From contig JAGYKE010000004.1 of NCBI GenBank assembly GCA_018401465.1, forward strand, positions 620,001 to 684,000: a stretch of 64,000 nt of DNA, given 5' to 3'. Positions 18,288 to 27,123 of the stretch are shown here, piece by piece. The stretch comes from Aestuariivita sp. Lineage in GTDB: Bacteria > Pseudomonadota > Alphaproteobacteria > Rhodobacterales > Rhodobacteraceae. Both the position numbers and the translations under genes were made by a program. How positions within the stretch are numbered: the first letter of the stretch is position 1; each line of letters starts with the position of its first letter. Below the pieces are notes generated by a model, which ran no database searches, was not told the origin of the DNA, and saw only the letters and a program-made list of their open reading frames with translations.

Positions 18288-20126
18288 ATGTTCCGGTTTT
18301 TTGAAAATCTCGTCGATCCTTACTGCGCCTACCCTGAGAAGGACACGCCGCCCACACGGCTCTGGCCGTTCCTGCGCGACTATGCCCAGCCCTTCCGCCG
18401 GGTCTTTGCCTGGACGGCCGTGCTGTCTGTCGCCGTCGCGGCGGTCGAAATCTTTCTGATCTACTACATGGGTCGGCTCGTCGATCTGCTGGGCGGGTCA
18501 CCGACCGAATTCTGGGCCGACCATGGATCCGAGCTGATCCTTGTGGCGCTGTTCATCCTGTTCCTGCGGCCTGTGATCCAGGTCAGCCAGGTGCTGCTTC
18601 TGAACAACACGGTGCTGCCCAATTTCGGCACGCTGATCCGCTGGCGCGCGCACAAACATGTTCTGCGCCAGTCGGTCGGCTGGTTCGAAAACGATTTCGC
18701 CGGTCGCATCGCCAACCGCATCATGCAGACCCCGCCTGCGGCGGGCGAGGTGGTGTTTCAGGTCTTCGACGCGATTTCCTTTTCCATCGCCTATCTGATC
18801 GGCGCGGCGATCCTTCTGACCACCTCCGATCCGCGCCTGCTGCTTCCGCTGCTGGCGTGGTTCGTGCTGTATGGTCTTCTAGTGCGCTGGACGATCGCGC
18901 GCGTCGGCCCAGCCAGCCAGGCCGCGTCGGATGCGCGGTCGACCGTCACGGGGCGGGTCGTGGACAGCTATACCAACATCCATTCGGTGAAGATGTTCGC
19001 TCACCACCACAAGGAACTGGATTACGCGCGCGACGCGATCGAGAACACCCGCCGCACTTTCCAGACCGAAATGCGCATCTACACGCTCATGGATGTGTCG
19101 CTGGTCACGCTGAACGGGTTCCTGATTGTCAGCGTCGTGGGCTGGGCCATGTTCCTGTGGATGACCGGAACAGCCAGCGTTGGCACTGTCGCCGCCGCTG
19201 CCGCGCTGACGCTGCGGCTTTCGGCGATGACCGGCTGGATCATGTGGGCGCTGACCACGTTCTTCCGGCAATTGGGCGTCGTCGCCGAGGGGATGGAGAC
19301 GATCGCCCAGCCCATCGATCTGGTCGATGCGCCGGACGCGGAACCGCTGAAGCTGACCGAAGGCCGGATCGAACTGCAGGGCCTGTCGCATCATTACGGG
19401 CGCGGGCGCGGGGGTCTGGACCGCATCAGCCTTGATATCCGGCCGGGCGAAAAGATCGGGCTTGTGGGCCGGTCGGGCGCGGGCAAGACGACGCTGGTCA
19501 AGCTGTTGTTGCGGTTCTACGACGCCGAAGGCGGGCGTATCCTGATCGACGGTCAGGACATCGGCCGCGTGACGCAGGACAGCCTCCGCAGCGTGATCGG
19601 CATGGTCCAGCAGGACAGCTCGCTTCTGCACCGGTCGGTGCGGGAAAACATCCTCTACGCCCGTCCCGACGCCAACGAGGACGAGATGATCGCCGCCGCG
19701 AAACAGGCGCAGGCCCATGACTTCATCCTGTCGCTGGAAGACCCGCAGGGGCGACGCGGCTATGACGCCCATGTAGGCGAACGCGGCGTGAAACTGTCGG
19801 GCGGCCAGCGCCAGCGCGTGACCTTGGCCCGTGCCATCCTGAAGAACGCGCCGATCCTTCTGCTGGACGAGGCGACAAGCGCCCTCGACAGCGAGGTCGA
19901 GGCGGCGATCCAGGACACGCTGTATGGCATGATGGAGGGCAAGACGGTCATCGCCATTGCGCACCGGCTGTCCACCATCGCCCATATGGACCGGATCGTC
20001 GTTCTGGATGACGGCCACATCGTCGAAGAGGGCACGCATGCCGAATTGCTGACCCGTGGCGGGCTTTACGCCCAGTTCTGGGCGCGGCAGTCGGGCGGGT
20101 TCCTGAACGCGGACGCGGCGGAATGA
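18288..20126 (+). CDS. ABC transporter, fused permease and ATPase half-transporter (first of a pair)
   Basis: This 612-residue type I exporter half has six membrane helices in residues 1-340, then an ATPase domain. The ATPase has Walker A GLVGRSGAGKTTL, Q-loop MVQQDSSLL, signature LSGGQRQRV, Walker B ILLLDEATSALD and H-loop IAHRLSTI, so the catalytic set is complete. The ATG at 18288 has CAGGAG about 12 bp upstream. The downstream gene overlaps it by 4 bp and encodes a paralogue, so the working unit is probably a heterodimer that exports a lipid, peptide or drug (family inference). Confidence 0.93.
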   Translation: MFRFFENLVDPYCAYPEKDTPPTRLWPFLRDYAQPFRRVFAWTAVLSVAVAAVEIFLIYYMGRLVDLLGGSPTEFWADHGSELILVALFILFLRPVIQVSQVLLLNNTVLPNFGTLIRWRAHKHVLRQSVGWFENDFAGRIANRIMQTPPAAGEVVFQVFDAISFSIAYLIGAAILLTTSDPRLLLPLLAWFVLYGLLVRWTIARVGPASQAASDARSTVTGRVVDSYTNIHSVKMFAHHHKELDYARDAIENTRRTFQTEMRIYTLMDVSLVTLNGFLIVSVVGWAMFLWMTGTASVGTVAAAAALTLRLSAMTGWIMWALTTFFRQLGVVAEGMETIAQPIDLVDAPDAEPLKLTEGRIELQGLSHHYGRGRGGLDRISLDIRPGEKIGLVGRSGAGKTTLVKLLLRFYDAEGGRILIDGQDIGRVTQDSLRSVIGMVQQDSSLLHRSVRENILYARPDANEDEMIAAAKQAQAHDFILSLEDPQGRRGYDAHVGERGVKLSGGQRQRVTLARAILKNAPILLLDEATSALDSEVEAAIQDTLYGMMEGKTVIAIAHRLSTIAHMDRIVVLDDGHIVEEGTHAELLTRGGLYAQFWARQSGGFLNADAAE

Positions 20127-21970
20127 TCGGCGAAGCGCTCAAGACCTGGTTCGCGACCCGGATCGACCCCGAAGACCCGGCCCCTGCCCCGCCGCCCGAC
20201 CGGCTGGGCGCGTTCCTCATGTGGGCGCTTCAGGGCTGCTGGTGGCCGTTGGGAATCGCATCGGCCGGGTTCGCCATCGGCGGCATGTTCGAGGCGCTGG
20301 TGATGTTCCTTCTGGGCCGCATCGTCGACGCCACCGTCGCGGGCGGGCCGGGCTTCTGGTCGGCGCATACCGGTCTTCTGGTGCTGACCGCGGTGACGCT
20401 GGTGGTGCTGCGGCCGGTGTTCTTCGGCATCTCGACCGCGTTCCAGTCGATCACGATCATGCCGAACCTCTTTGCCCGGGTGATGGCCCGGCTGAACCGC
20501 CACACGCTGGGCCAGTCGGTGACGTTCTTCGACAATGATTTCGCAGGCCGCATCGCGCAGAAGCAAATGCAGACGGCCAACAGCATCGTGTCCGTCACGC
20601 AGGAAACGGTGAACGCCGTCACCTTTGCCGTGTCGGCCGTGCTGGGGATGCTGGTGCTCAGCGGCGCGGTGGATTTGGGCATGCTGGCGATTCTGGTGGT
20701 CTGGCTGGCCGCCTATGTCTGGCTGCTGTGCCATTACCTGCCGCGCATCCGTGTCCGGTCGGCCGCGCGGGCGGCGGCGCGGGCGGGGGTGACGGGGCAG
20801 GTCGTCGACACCGTCACCAACATCAAGACGGTCAAGCTGTTTGCCCACGACGCGTTCGAAGATCGCGCCACGCTCGACAGTCTGGCGCAGTATCGTCTGC
20901 GCGCGGTGGACTGGGCCGCGCTTGCGGTCGTGTTCCGCGTGCTTCTGTTCGTGCTGGCGGGGACGCTGCCGGTTCTTATGCTGGGCTATGGGCTGGTGCG
21001 CTGGCAGGCGGGGGCGGTGACCAGCGGCGATCTGGCCGCCATCGGCGGCATGGCGATCCGGCTGGCGCAGATGACCGGTTGGGTCAGCTGGACGCTGATG
21101 GGCATCTATGGCGATCTGGGCGAAATCGAAGACGGCATGCGCACGCTCAGCCCCGCGCATGCGCTGACCGACCGGCCCGGCGCACCGTTGCTGAACGTAA
21201 CCGACGGACGGATTGAGTTTGACCGCGTCTCCTTCGGCTATGGCCGCCGCGCGGGCGGTGTGCGCGACATCGCCCTGACGGTGGCGCCGGGCGAAAAACT
21301 GGGCGTGGTCGGCGCGTCGGGGGCGGGGAAATCGACGCTCGTCTCGCTGCTGATCCGGCTTTACGACGCCGAGGCAGGCAGCATCCGCATCGACGGGCAG
21401 AACGTGTCGGATGTGACGCAGGAGTCCCTGCGCCGCCACATCGGCATGGTCACGCAGGAAACCGCGATGTTCAACCGGTCGGCCCGCGACAACATCCGGT
21501 ACGGCCGCCCCGACGCGACCGAGGCCGAAATCGTCGCGGCGGCGCAGAAGGCCGAGGCGCATGAGTTCATCCTGTCCTTGCGCGATCACAAGGGGCGCAG
21601 CGGATACGACGCGCATCTGGGTGAACGGGGCGTGAAGCTTTCGGGCGGTCAGCGCCAGCGCATCGCGCTTGCGCGCGCCGTGCTGAAGGATGCGCCGATC
21701 CTCGTTCTTGACGAAGCGACAAGCGCCCTCGACAGCGAGGTCGAGGCGGCGATCCAGTCAGCCCTTGCCCGCGTGATGGTGGGCAAGACAGTCATCGCAA
21801 TCGCGCACCGGCTGTCCACCCTGTCGGAAATGGACCGCATCGTGGTGCTGGACGACGGCGGGATCGCCGAGGAAGGCACCCATGACAGCCTGATGCGCAA
21901 TGGCGGGCTGTATGCCCGCTACTGGACACGGCAATCAGGCGGGTTCATCCGGACCGAAGCGGCAGAGTGA
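20123..21970 (+). CDS. ABC transporter, fused permease and ATPase half-transporter (second of a pair)
   Basis: This 615-residue paralogue of the preceding gene starts inside its stop codon (ATGA). The membrane domain (about residues 30-340) is followed by an ATPase with Walker A GVVGASGAGKSTL, signature LSGGQRQRIALARAVL, Walker B ILVLDEATSALD and H-loop IAHRLSTL. Both half-transporters have consensus ATPase sites, so neither is an obviously degenerate partner. A 42-bp stretch after Walker B is identical to the first gene at the DNA level (21716-21757 versus 19872-19913), which hints at gene conversion. Confidence 0.93.
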   Translation: MIGEALKTWFATRIDPEDPAPAPPPDRLGAFLMWALQGCWWPLGIASAGFAIGGMFEALVMFLLGRIVDATVAGGPGFWSAHTGLLVLTAVTLVVLRPVFFGISTAFQSITIMPNLFARVMARLNRHTLGQSVTFFDNDFAGRIAQKQMQTANSIVSVTQETVNAVTFAVSAVLGMLVLSGAVDLGMLAILVVWLAAYVWLLCHYLPRIRVRSAARAAARAGVTGQVVDTVTNIKTVKLFAHDAFEDRATLDSLAQYRLRAVDWAALAVVFRVLLFVLAGTLPVLMLGYGLVRWQAGAVTSGDLAAIGGMAIRLAQMTGWVSWTLMGIYGDLGEIEDGMRTLSPAHALTDRPGAPLLNVTDGRIEFDRVSFGYGRRAGGVRDIALTVAPGEKLGVVGASGAGKSTLVSLLIRLYDAEAGSIRIDGQNVSDVTQESLRRHIGMVTQETAMFNRSARDNIRYGRPDATEAEIVAAAQKAEAHEFILSLRDHKGRSGYDAHLGERGVKLSGGQRQRIALARAVLKDAPILVLDEATSALDSEVEAAIQSALARVMVGKTVIAIAHRLSTLSEMDRIVVLDDGGIAEEGTHDSLMRNGGLYARYWTRQSGGFIRTEAAE

Positions 21971-21974
21971 CCCC

Positions 21975-23207
21975 TTGGATAGCGTTCTGACCATCGACAG
22001 GCTGGGCCATCAGGGTGACGGGATCGCCCCGGGCCCGGTTTACGCGCCGCGCGCCCTGCCGGGTGAGGTGGTGCAGGGCCGCATCGAGGGCGACAGGCTT
22101 GTCGACATGCGGGTCGTCACGCCGTCATCCGACCGGGTGCGCGCGCCCTGCCGCCATTACGCGGCCTGCGGCGGTTGCGCCCTGCAGCATGCGGGCGATG
22201 GGTTCGTCGCCGGATGGAAGCAGCAGGTTGTCGCCACGGCGCTGGCCGCGCAGGGGATAGAAACTGCGTTCCGGCCCATCCACACCTCGTCCCCCGGATC
22301 GCGGCGGCGGGCGACCTTCGCGGCGCGGCGGACGAAGAAGGGGGTCACGGTCGGTTTTCATGGCCGTGCCTCGGACACCATTGCCGATACCGACGCCTGC
22401 CACATCCTCCACCCCGAGGTTCTGGCGGCGCGCGCCGCCGCCGCCGATCTGGCGCTGTCAGGCGGCAGCCGCAAAGGCGCGCTGGCGGTGTCGGTCACGC
22501 GGTCGCGGATGGGCGCCGACATCGCGGTGACGGGGGGCAAGCCGCTGGATGACGCGCTCCGCCAGACGCTGCCGGGCATCGCCCGCGCCCATGATCTGGC
22601 CCGCCTGACATGGGACGGTGAGGTCGTCGCCCTGCGCCGCCCGCCGGTGCAGGTGTTCGGGCGGGCCGAAGTCGTGCCGCCGCCCGGGGCTTTCCTGCAG
22701 GCCACGCCCGACGGGGAAGCCGCGCTGCTCGCGTCAGTGCGCGATGCCGTCGGAGCGGCACAGCGGATCGTGGATCTTTTCGCGGGTTGTGGCACCTTCG
22801 CGCTGCCGCTGGCCGAGGGGGCCGATGTTCTTGCGGTCGAAGGCGATGCGGCGATGACAGCCGCGCTCGACAAGGGATGGCGCGGGGCGCAGGGCCTGAA
22901 ACGCGTGCAGGCTGAGGCGCGCGATCTCTTCCGCCGCCCGCTTCTGCCTGCGGAGCTGGCGCGCTTCGACGCCGCCGTGATCGACCCGCCCCGCGCGGGC
23001 GCCGAGGCGCAGACGCAGGCGCTGGCCCAGGCGCAGGTGCCGGTCATCGCGTCTGTCTCCTGCAACCCGGTGACGTTCGCGCGCGATGCAGGAACGCTCA
23101 TCCGGTCGGGGTATCGCCTTGAATGGGTGCAGGTGGTCGATCAATTTCGATGGTCACCCCGCATCGAGCTTGCAGCCCGGTTTGCCCTTTCCCATATGGC
23201 CGCCTGA
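21975..23207 (+). CDS. Class I SAM-dependent RNA m5U methyltransferase (RlmC/RlmD/TrmA-like)
   Basis: This RumA/TrmA-family enzyme methylates C5 of uridine in rRNA or tRNA. An N-terminal TRAM-like stretch is followed by iron-sulfur cysteines in CRHYAACGGCALQH, with a fourth in DTDACHILHP. The SAM motif is DLFAGCGTFALPLAEG, then DPPRAGAEAQ, and the catalytic Cys loop is SVSCNPVTFARDAGTL. The natural start is probably the TTG at 21975, 4 bp after the transporter stop, giving 410 residues; longer in-frame starts lie inside the transporter gene. Which uridine is modified cannot be told from the sequence. Confidence 0.88.
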   Translation: MDSVLTIDRLGHQGDGIAPGPVYAPRALPGEVVQGRIEGDRLVDMRVVTPSSDRVRAPCRHYAACGGCALQHAGDGFVAGWKQQVVATALAAQGIETAFRPIHTSSPGSRRRATFAARRTKKGVTVGFHGRASDTIADTDACHILHPEVLAARAAAADLALSGGSRKGALAVSVTRSRMGADIAVTGGKPLDDALRQTLPGIARAHDLARLTWDGEVVALRRPPVQVFGRAEVVPPPGAFLQATPDGEAALLASVRDAVGAAQRIVDLFAGCGTFALPLAEGADVLAVEGDAAMTAALDKGWRGAQGLKRVQAEARDLFRRPLLPAELARFDAAVIDPPRAGAEAQTQALAQAQVPVIASVSCNPVTFARDAGTLIRSGYRLEWVQVVDQFRWSPRIELAARFALSHMAA

Positions 23208-23226
23208 AGCAGGCAGGGAGCCGTAC

Positions 23227-24012
23227 ATGACCTTTCGCGAATCGCTGGCCCGGTGGCTGGAACAGCCCTGGGTGAGCAACGTCATCATCGGTGTGATCAT
23301 CTTCAACGCCATCCTTCTGGGGATGGAGACGTCGCCCGCCATGATGGCGCAGGCGGGCGATCTGATCCTGGCGCTCGACAAGGTCTGCCTTGGCATCTTC
23401 GTGGTTGAAATCCTGCTCAAGCTGGTCGCCCACGGGCACCGGTTCTTCCGCAGTGGCTGGAACATCTTCGACTTCGTGATTGTGGGCATCGCGCTGGTGC
23501 CCAATGCGCAGGGCCTGTCGGTGCTGCGGGCGATGCGGATCCTGCGGGTGCTGCGGGTGATATCCGTCGCGCCGCGCCTGCGGCGGGTGGTCGAAGGATT
23601 CGTGATCGCCCTGCCCGGCATGGGCAGCGTGTTCCTTCTGATGGCGATCATCTTCTATATCGGCGCGGTGATGGCGACGAAGCTGTTCTCGGCCGCATTC
23701 CCCGACTGGTTCGGAACGCTGGGGCAATCCGCCTACACGCTGTTCCAGATCATGACGCTGGAAAGCTGGTCGATGGGCATCGTCCGCCCGGTGATGGAGG
23801 TCTATCCCTTTGCCTGGGCCTTTTTCGTGCCCTTCATCATGGTCACCACCTTCGCGGTGGTGAACCTTCTGGTCGGTCTGATCGTCAATTCGATGCAGGA
23901 CGCCCATGGCGCCGAGGAAGGTCAGAAGACCGACGCCTACCGCGACGAGGTTCTGTCCCGGCTCGAAGCGATCGAACGACGCCTTGCCGCACAGGCGCAT
24001 GACAAAAGTTGA
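23227..24012 (+). CDS. Voltage-gated sodium channel of the NavBac family
   Basis: This 261-residue six-helix single-domain channel assembles as a tetramer in this family. The S4 voltage sensor carries regularly spaced arginines (R101, R104, R107, R110) in VLRAMRILRVLRV. The selectivity filter TLESWSM (residues 177-183) is the sodium-selective bacterial type, with Glu as the field-strength residue. The pore helix S6 (AVVNLLVGLIVNSMQD) is followed by a charged C-terminal helix (DEVLSRLEAIERRLAAQ) that looks like the tetrameric coiled coil. ATG at 23227 has AGGCAGGGA upstream. It probably serves motility, pH or sodium homeostasis. Confidence 0.95.
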   Translation: MTFRESLARWLEQPWVSNVIIGVIIFNAILLGMETSPAMMAQAGDLILALDKVCLGIFVVEILLKLVAHGHRFFRSGWNIFDFVIVGIALVPNAQGLSVLRAMRILRVLRVISVAPRLRRVVEGFVIALPGMGSVFLLMAIIFYIGAVMATKLFSAAFPDWFGTLGQSAYTLFQIMTLESWSMGIVRPVMEVYPFAWAFFVPFIMVTTFAVVNLLVGLIVNSMQDAHGAEEGQKTDAYRDEVLSRLEAIERRLAAQAHDKS

Positions 24013-24079
24013 TTTTGCGCGGCGGCGGCTTCAAGCTAATCCATCGCCAAACAACGGCAGCGGGACAGGCCAGCAACAT

Positions 24080-24586
24080 ATGAAACGGCGCACATTCGGG
24101 TTGCTGGCGGTATCTGGGCTGGCGCTTGGGGTTTCTGGCTGTTCGAGCAGCAAGTTCCGCACCTATCGCGGGCCCGAGGTGACGTCGGTTGTCGTCGAAA
24201 AGACGGCGCGCAGGATGCATCTTCTGCATAACGACGAGGTGCTGAAGTCCTACGACATCTATCTGGGCTTCGCGCCCGAAGGGCACAAGCAATTCGAAGG
24301 GGACGGAAAGACGCCGGAAGGCATCTATTACATCGACCGACGCAACCCCAACAGCGCCTTTCACCTGTCGCTGGGGATTTCCTATCCCAACGCGGCCGAC
24401 ATCGCCTTTGCCCGCGCTCAAGGCAAAAGCCCGGGGGGAGACATCTTCATCCACGGCCAGCCCAACGGCGCGGCGAAGGCCAAGCGCGGCGACTGGACAT
24501 GGGGCTGCATCGCGGTCCGCAACCGCGAAATGGGAGACATTTATGCGATGGTCCGGAACGGAACGCCGATCGCTATTCGACCGTGA
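24080..24586 (+). CDS. L,D-transpeptidase (YkuD) family lipoprotein
   Basis: This 168-residue protein starts with a lipoprotein signal (MKRRTFGLLAVSGLALGVSG then CSSS; lipobox LGVSGC-like). The YkuD domain follows, with the family's GDGKTPEGIYYI and the catalytic His/Cys region IFIHGQPNG ... GDWTWGCIAVRN (Cys about residue 144). Such enzymes make 3-3 crosslinks in peptidoglycan or anchor lipoproteins. It starts 67 bp after the sodium channel and its 3' end overlaps the convergent CAP-domain gene by 14 bp. The exact acceptor is unknown. Confidence 0.9.
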   Translation: MKRRTFGLLAVSGLALGVSGCSSSKFRTYRGPEVTSVVVEKTARRMHLLHNDEVLKSYDIYLGFAPEGHKQFEGDGKTPEGIYYIDRRNPNSAFHLSLGISYPNAADIAFARAQGKSPGGDIFIHGQPNGAAKAKRGDWTWGCIAVRNREMGDIYAMVRNGTPIAIRP

Positions 24587-25112
24587 GTGTTCCGGGCGCA
24601 CCGCCCATCACCAGCGTCCACCAGATCTTGCCGTTCTGTTCCTGGAACCACGAAAAGCCCATATTCACGGCGCGGCGTTCGAGGATGACGGCGCGTGTGC
24701 CGGGATCTTCCATCCAGGCCGCCAGCGTTTCGAGTTCGGTCTCGTAGGTTTCCGAGATGACCTCGCCCAGCATCGTGCCGGAATAGCCCACACGGCGCAC
24801 CCGATCGATCGGCGACGATCCGTCCGAACCGAAATGCCAGGGGCGGTTCTGGATCGACATGTCGCGCGAATGGGTGGCGGCGGCGGCGTTGAGTTGCGCG
24901 TTGAGCTGCACGGGCACTATCCCCGATGCCTGACGCAGCGCGTTCACCGAATCAAGCATACGGAACTGCAGCTTGTCGGCATCGACAGGACGGATGCGGT
25001 AGACTTTCGGAAGCGGCGCTCCATCGGCGCCCAGCTGGCCCGACGGCTGCGGTGCCGCACATCCGCCCAGCCCGAGAACAACTGCGAAAGTCAGGATAAG
25101 CGCGCGCAACAT
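24573..25112 (-). CDS. CAP (SCP/PR1) domain lipoprotein
   Basis: This 179-residue lipoprotein has the signal MLRALILTFAVVLGLGGCAA, with the lipobox Cys at 18. The CAP-domain pattern follows: LNAQLNAAAATHSRDM, NRPWHFGSDGSSPIDR, VGYSGTMLGEVISE and a C-terminal WWTLVMGG. Bacterial CAP proteins are envelope proteins of unclear activity (some affect division or sporulation in other phyla). It is convergent with the L,D-transpeptidase gene, and both are lipoproteins of the cell wall compartment, a possible functional link (inference). Confidence 0.88.
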   Translation of the reverse strand: MLRALILTFAVVLGLGGCAAPQPSGQLGADGAPLPKVYRIRPVDADKLQFRMLDSVNALRQASGIVPVQLNAQLNAAAATHSRDMSIQNRPWHFGSDGSSPIDRVRRVGYSGTMLGEVISETYETELETLAAWMEDPGTRAVILERRAVNMGFSWFQEQNGKIWWTLVMGGAPGTLTVE

Positions 25113-25744
25113 GACAAAACCTTCCGTCTGGACGCACTGCTCTTATCTGGGTTTGCCAGTCCGATCAAACCCACAAAACCGCGATGTCGCGCCCCTGCTC
25201 CTGCTTTGTGCCGGGATTGAGGTTTTCGCGCACTACCGCGCTTCTTGCCGCCGTCCGGATCGTCGTCTGCGGTAAGATATGCGATCCGTCGACAGACTGA
25301 TTGCCTGCGGCGGTTCTCCGTCGGCGACCCTGCTGCGGTGTAGGGGCAGGCCACTGCCGTATCGTCCCGAACGCCCCGGAACGTGTGCCACCCGGTCTGG
25401 GCGCTCCCATGCCTGTGGAGGGCCGCACCAGCGCCATTGCGGGCGCGACAAACCCTTGGCGAAGCAAAGGCTTTGCCGGGATCCTGTGTGTCTGCACGTC
25501 ACTGTCCGGAGTGGCGGTCGGCGGATCGGGCACCTGTTCCAGCGCCGGATACACCCCTGCGGCCTCTGCGTTGGCATGGAACGCCGCGCAGGTGTTGCTT
25601 ATTTGACGACATTTCCGCGCGGCTGGGCAGAGAATCACGAACAACCAATTGCAATCGGGCTGATTTGTTGGTTAGACAAAAGCCACGAGGTAAGTCTTGA
25701 GTGCACGGGCTGCGCTGTCAAACCGTGCGAAACTGGAGGTTAAT
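25113..25744. other. 632-bp interval without a confident gene
   Basis: An open frame on the minus strand (25165-25644, TTG start, 159 codons) is Pro/Arg-rich. Its middle part has fairly typical G/C-ended codons but its second half does not, and I recognise no family. A plus-strand frame (25279-25743) overlaps it and is also unconvincing. The right end holds the promoter and Shine-Dalgarno (GGAGG at 25735 region) of the small gene at 25745. A decayed gene or long regulatory region is possible. Confidence 0.3.
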
Positions 25745-25927
25745 ATGAAGAAACTCGTTCTCGCTGCTGCTTTCACTGCTGCCGCATCGACCGCTTTCGC
25801 AGGCAATCTGTCGGAGCCCGTCGTCGAAGCACCGGTGATCGTGGAACAGGCAACCGGCACGTCGCAGGGCATCATCCTGCCGCTGGTCCTGCTGGTCCTG
25901 GTGGCTGCTGCAGTCGCAAGCAACTGA
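25745..25927 (+). CDS. 60-residue exported or membrane small protein
   Basis: GGAGGTTAAT lies directly before the ATG, a strong ribosome site. The protein has a Sec signal peptide (MKKLVLAAAFTAAASTAFA, cleavage after AFA), a short polar segment with VVEAPVIVEQAT, and a C-terminal hydrophobic helix (IILPLVLLVLVAAAVASN). It ends 30 bp before a strong terminator. No family is recognised. The strong ribosome site and terminator suggest high expression; it converges on hemH. It could be a small inner-membrane or periplasmic protein. Confidence 0.8.
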   Translation: MKKLVLAAAFTAAASTAFAGNLSEPVVEAPVIVEQATGTSQGIILPLVLLVLVAAAVASN

Positions 25928-25957
25928 TTTCCGGAAACGGAAAACGGAAAACGGAAA

Positions 25958-25985
25958 AAGGCGGTGGATTCCACCGCCTTTTTTT
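25958..25985. terminator. Bidirectional Rho-independent terminator between the small gene and hemH
   Basis: A perfect stem AAGGCGGTGG/CCACCGCCTT with an ATT loop is followed on the plus strand by a run of seven T and preceded by a run of A, so it can terminate both the small gene and the convergent hemH. Just upstream are three tandem ACGGAAA-type repeats (25935-25957). Confidence 0.88.
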
Positions 25986-26002
25986 GTGTCTCGGGCCGTC
26001 TC

Positions 26003-27064
26003 TCAGTCGAGCCAGCCCCTGAGGTTTTCCCCGATCACCGCTGACAGCGCGTCGATATGGGCGTCGTCGTCGTTCAGGCAGGGGATGTAGGTAAAGGTCT
26101 CTCCGCCGGCTTCTTCAAAGCTTTCGCGGATTTCCTCGTTGATCTCTTCCAGCGTCTCGATGCAGTCGGCGGAAAAGGCCGGCGCGCAGACGGCGATGTT
26201 AGTCTTGCCTGTCTCGGCCAGACGCGCAACTTCTTCGACGGTATAGGGCTTCAGCCATTCCTCGGGACCGAAGCGCGACTGGAAGGTGGTCGTGATCTCG
26301 GTGTCGTCCCAACCAAGCCGTTCCTTCAGCAGGCGCGTCGTCTTCTGGCACTGGCAATGGTAGGGATCGCCCTCCATCAGATAGCGCTTCGGCACGCCGT
26401 GATAGGAGCAGACCAGGATGTCGGGCCGCTTTTCCATCCCGGCATAGGCCCGCTCGATCGACTGGGCCAACGCCTCTATGTACTTGGGATGGGCGAAGTA
26501 GGGCTCGACCGTGCGGGTGGTCGGCTGCCACTTCTCCTCCATCAGGGCGCGGAAGAACTGATCGTTCGCAGTGGCTGACGTGGCGCCCGCGTAATGCGGA
26601 TAAAGCGGGAAGAACAGGATCTTGGTGCAGCCTGCATCCACCATGGCGCGCACCTTCGACTTCGTCGACGGATTCCCATAACGCATGCAGAAATCCACCA
26701 TGACCTGATCGCCATAGCGGTTCTGCATCGCCGTGCGGATCTTTTCTGTCTGCGCCTTGGTGATCGTCATCAGGGGGCTTTCGCCCGCTTCGTGGTTCCA
26801 GATCGACTTGTAGGCATGGCCTGAACTGAACGGCCGCTTGGTCAGGATCACCAGCTGCAGGAGCGGCTGCCAGATCCATGCGGAATAGTCGATGACCCGC
26901 TTGTCCGACAGAAACTCATTCAGATAACGCCGCATCGACCAATAGTCGTAATTGTCGGGCGTGCCGAGATTGGCCAGCAGGACGCCGACGCGTTCGCCCG
27001 GCACCGGCGGGTGATCCGCCGGGGCATGTGCAGGGCATGTGGCTTTCTTTGTCGTGTCCAGCAT
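26003..27064 (-). CDS. hemH: Ferrochelatase
   Basis: HemH inserts ferrous iron into protoporphyrin IX, the last step of heme synthesis. It has 353 residues. Family features visible are VGVLLANLGTPDNYDYWSMR at the N-terminus, FFPLYPHYAGATSATAN in the porphyrin cleft, the catalytic His in CSYHGVPKRYL, and CAPAFSADCIETLEEI near the C-terminus. The N-terminal 20 residues (with CPAHAP) are an extension. Its promoter candidate overlaps the end of the upstream methyltransferase gene on the same strand; it ends at a shared terminator. Confidence 0.97.
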   Translation of the reverse strand: MLDTTKKATCPAHAPADHPPVPGERVGVLLANLGTPDNYDYWSMRRYLNEFLSDKRVIDYSAWIWQPLLQLVILTKRPFSSGHAYKSIWNHEAGESPLMTITKAQTEKIRTAMQNRYGDQVMVDFCMRYGNPSTKSKVRAMVDAGCTKILFFPLYPHYAGATSATANDQFFRALMEEKWQPTTRTVEPYFAHPKYIEALAQSIERAYAGMEKRPDILVCSYHGVPKRYLMEGDPYHCQCQKTTRLLKERLGWDDTEITTTFQSRFGPEEWLKPYTVEEVARLAETGKTNIAVCAPAFSADCIETLEEINEEIRESFEEAGGETFTYIPCLNDDDAHIDALSAVIGENLRGWLD

Positions 27065-27095
27065 TCTTGGCTTTCAGTTGCGATCGATTGAGGGT

Positions 27096-27123
27096 CAGAT
27101 AAAGGCTTTTCCGCCCGGGTCAA
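27096..27123 (-). promoter_or_regulatory. Candidate hemH promoter
   Basis: On the minus strand, TTGACC (27118-27123) is separated by 16 bp from TATCTG (27096-27101), ending about 30 bp before the hemH ATG. The -35 box overlaps the stop region of the upstream methyltransferase gene, so hemH can be expressed independently of it. Confidence 0.45.

Noticed and set aside
25165-25644. A 159-codon minus-strand frame in the gap upstream of the CAP lipoprotein.
   Set aside because: No recognised domain, Pro/Arg-rich with a TTG start; kept only as part of the described interval, not as a gene.
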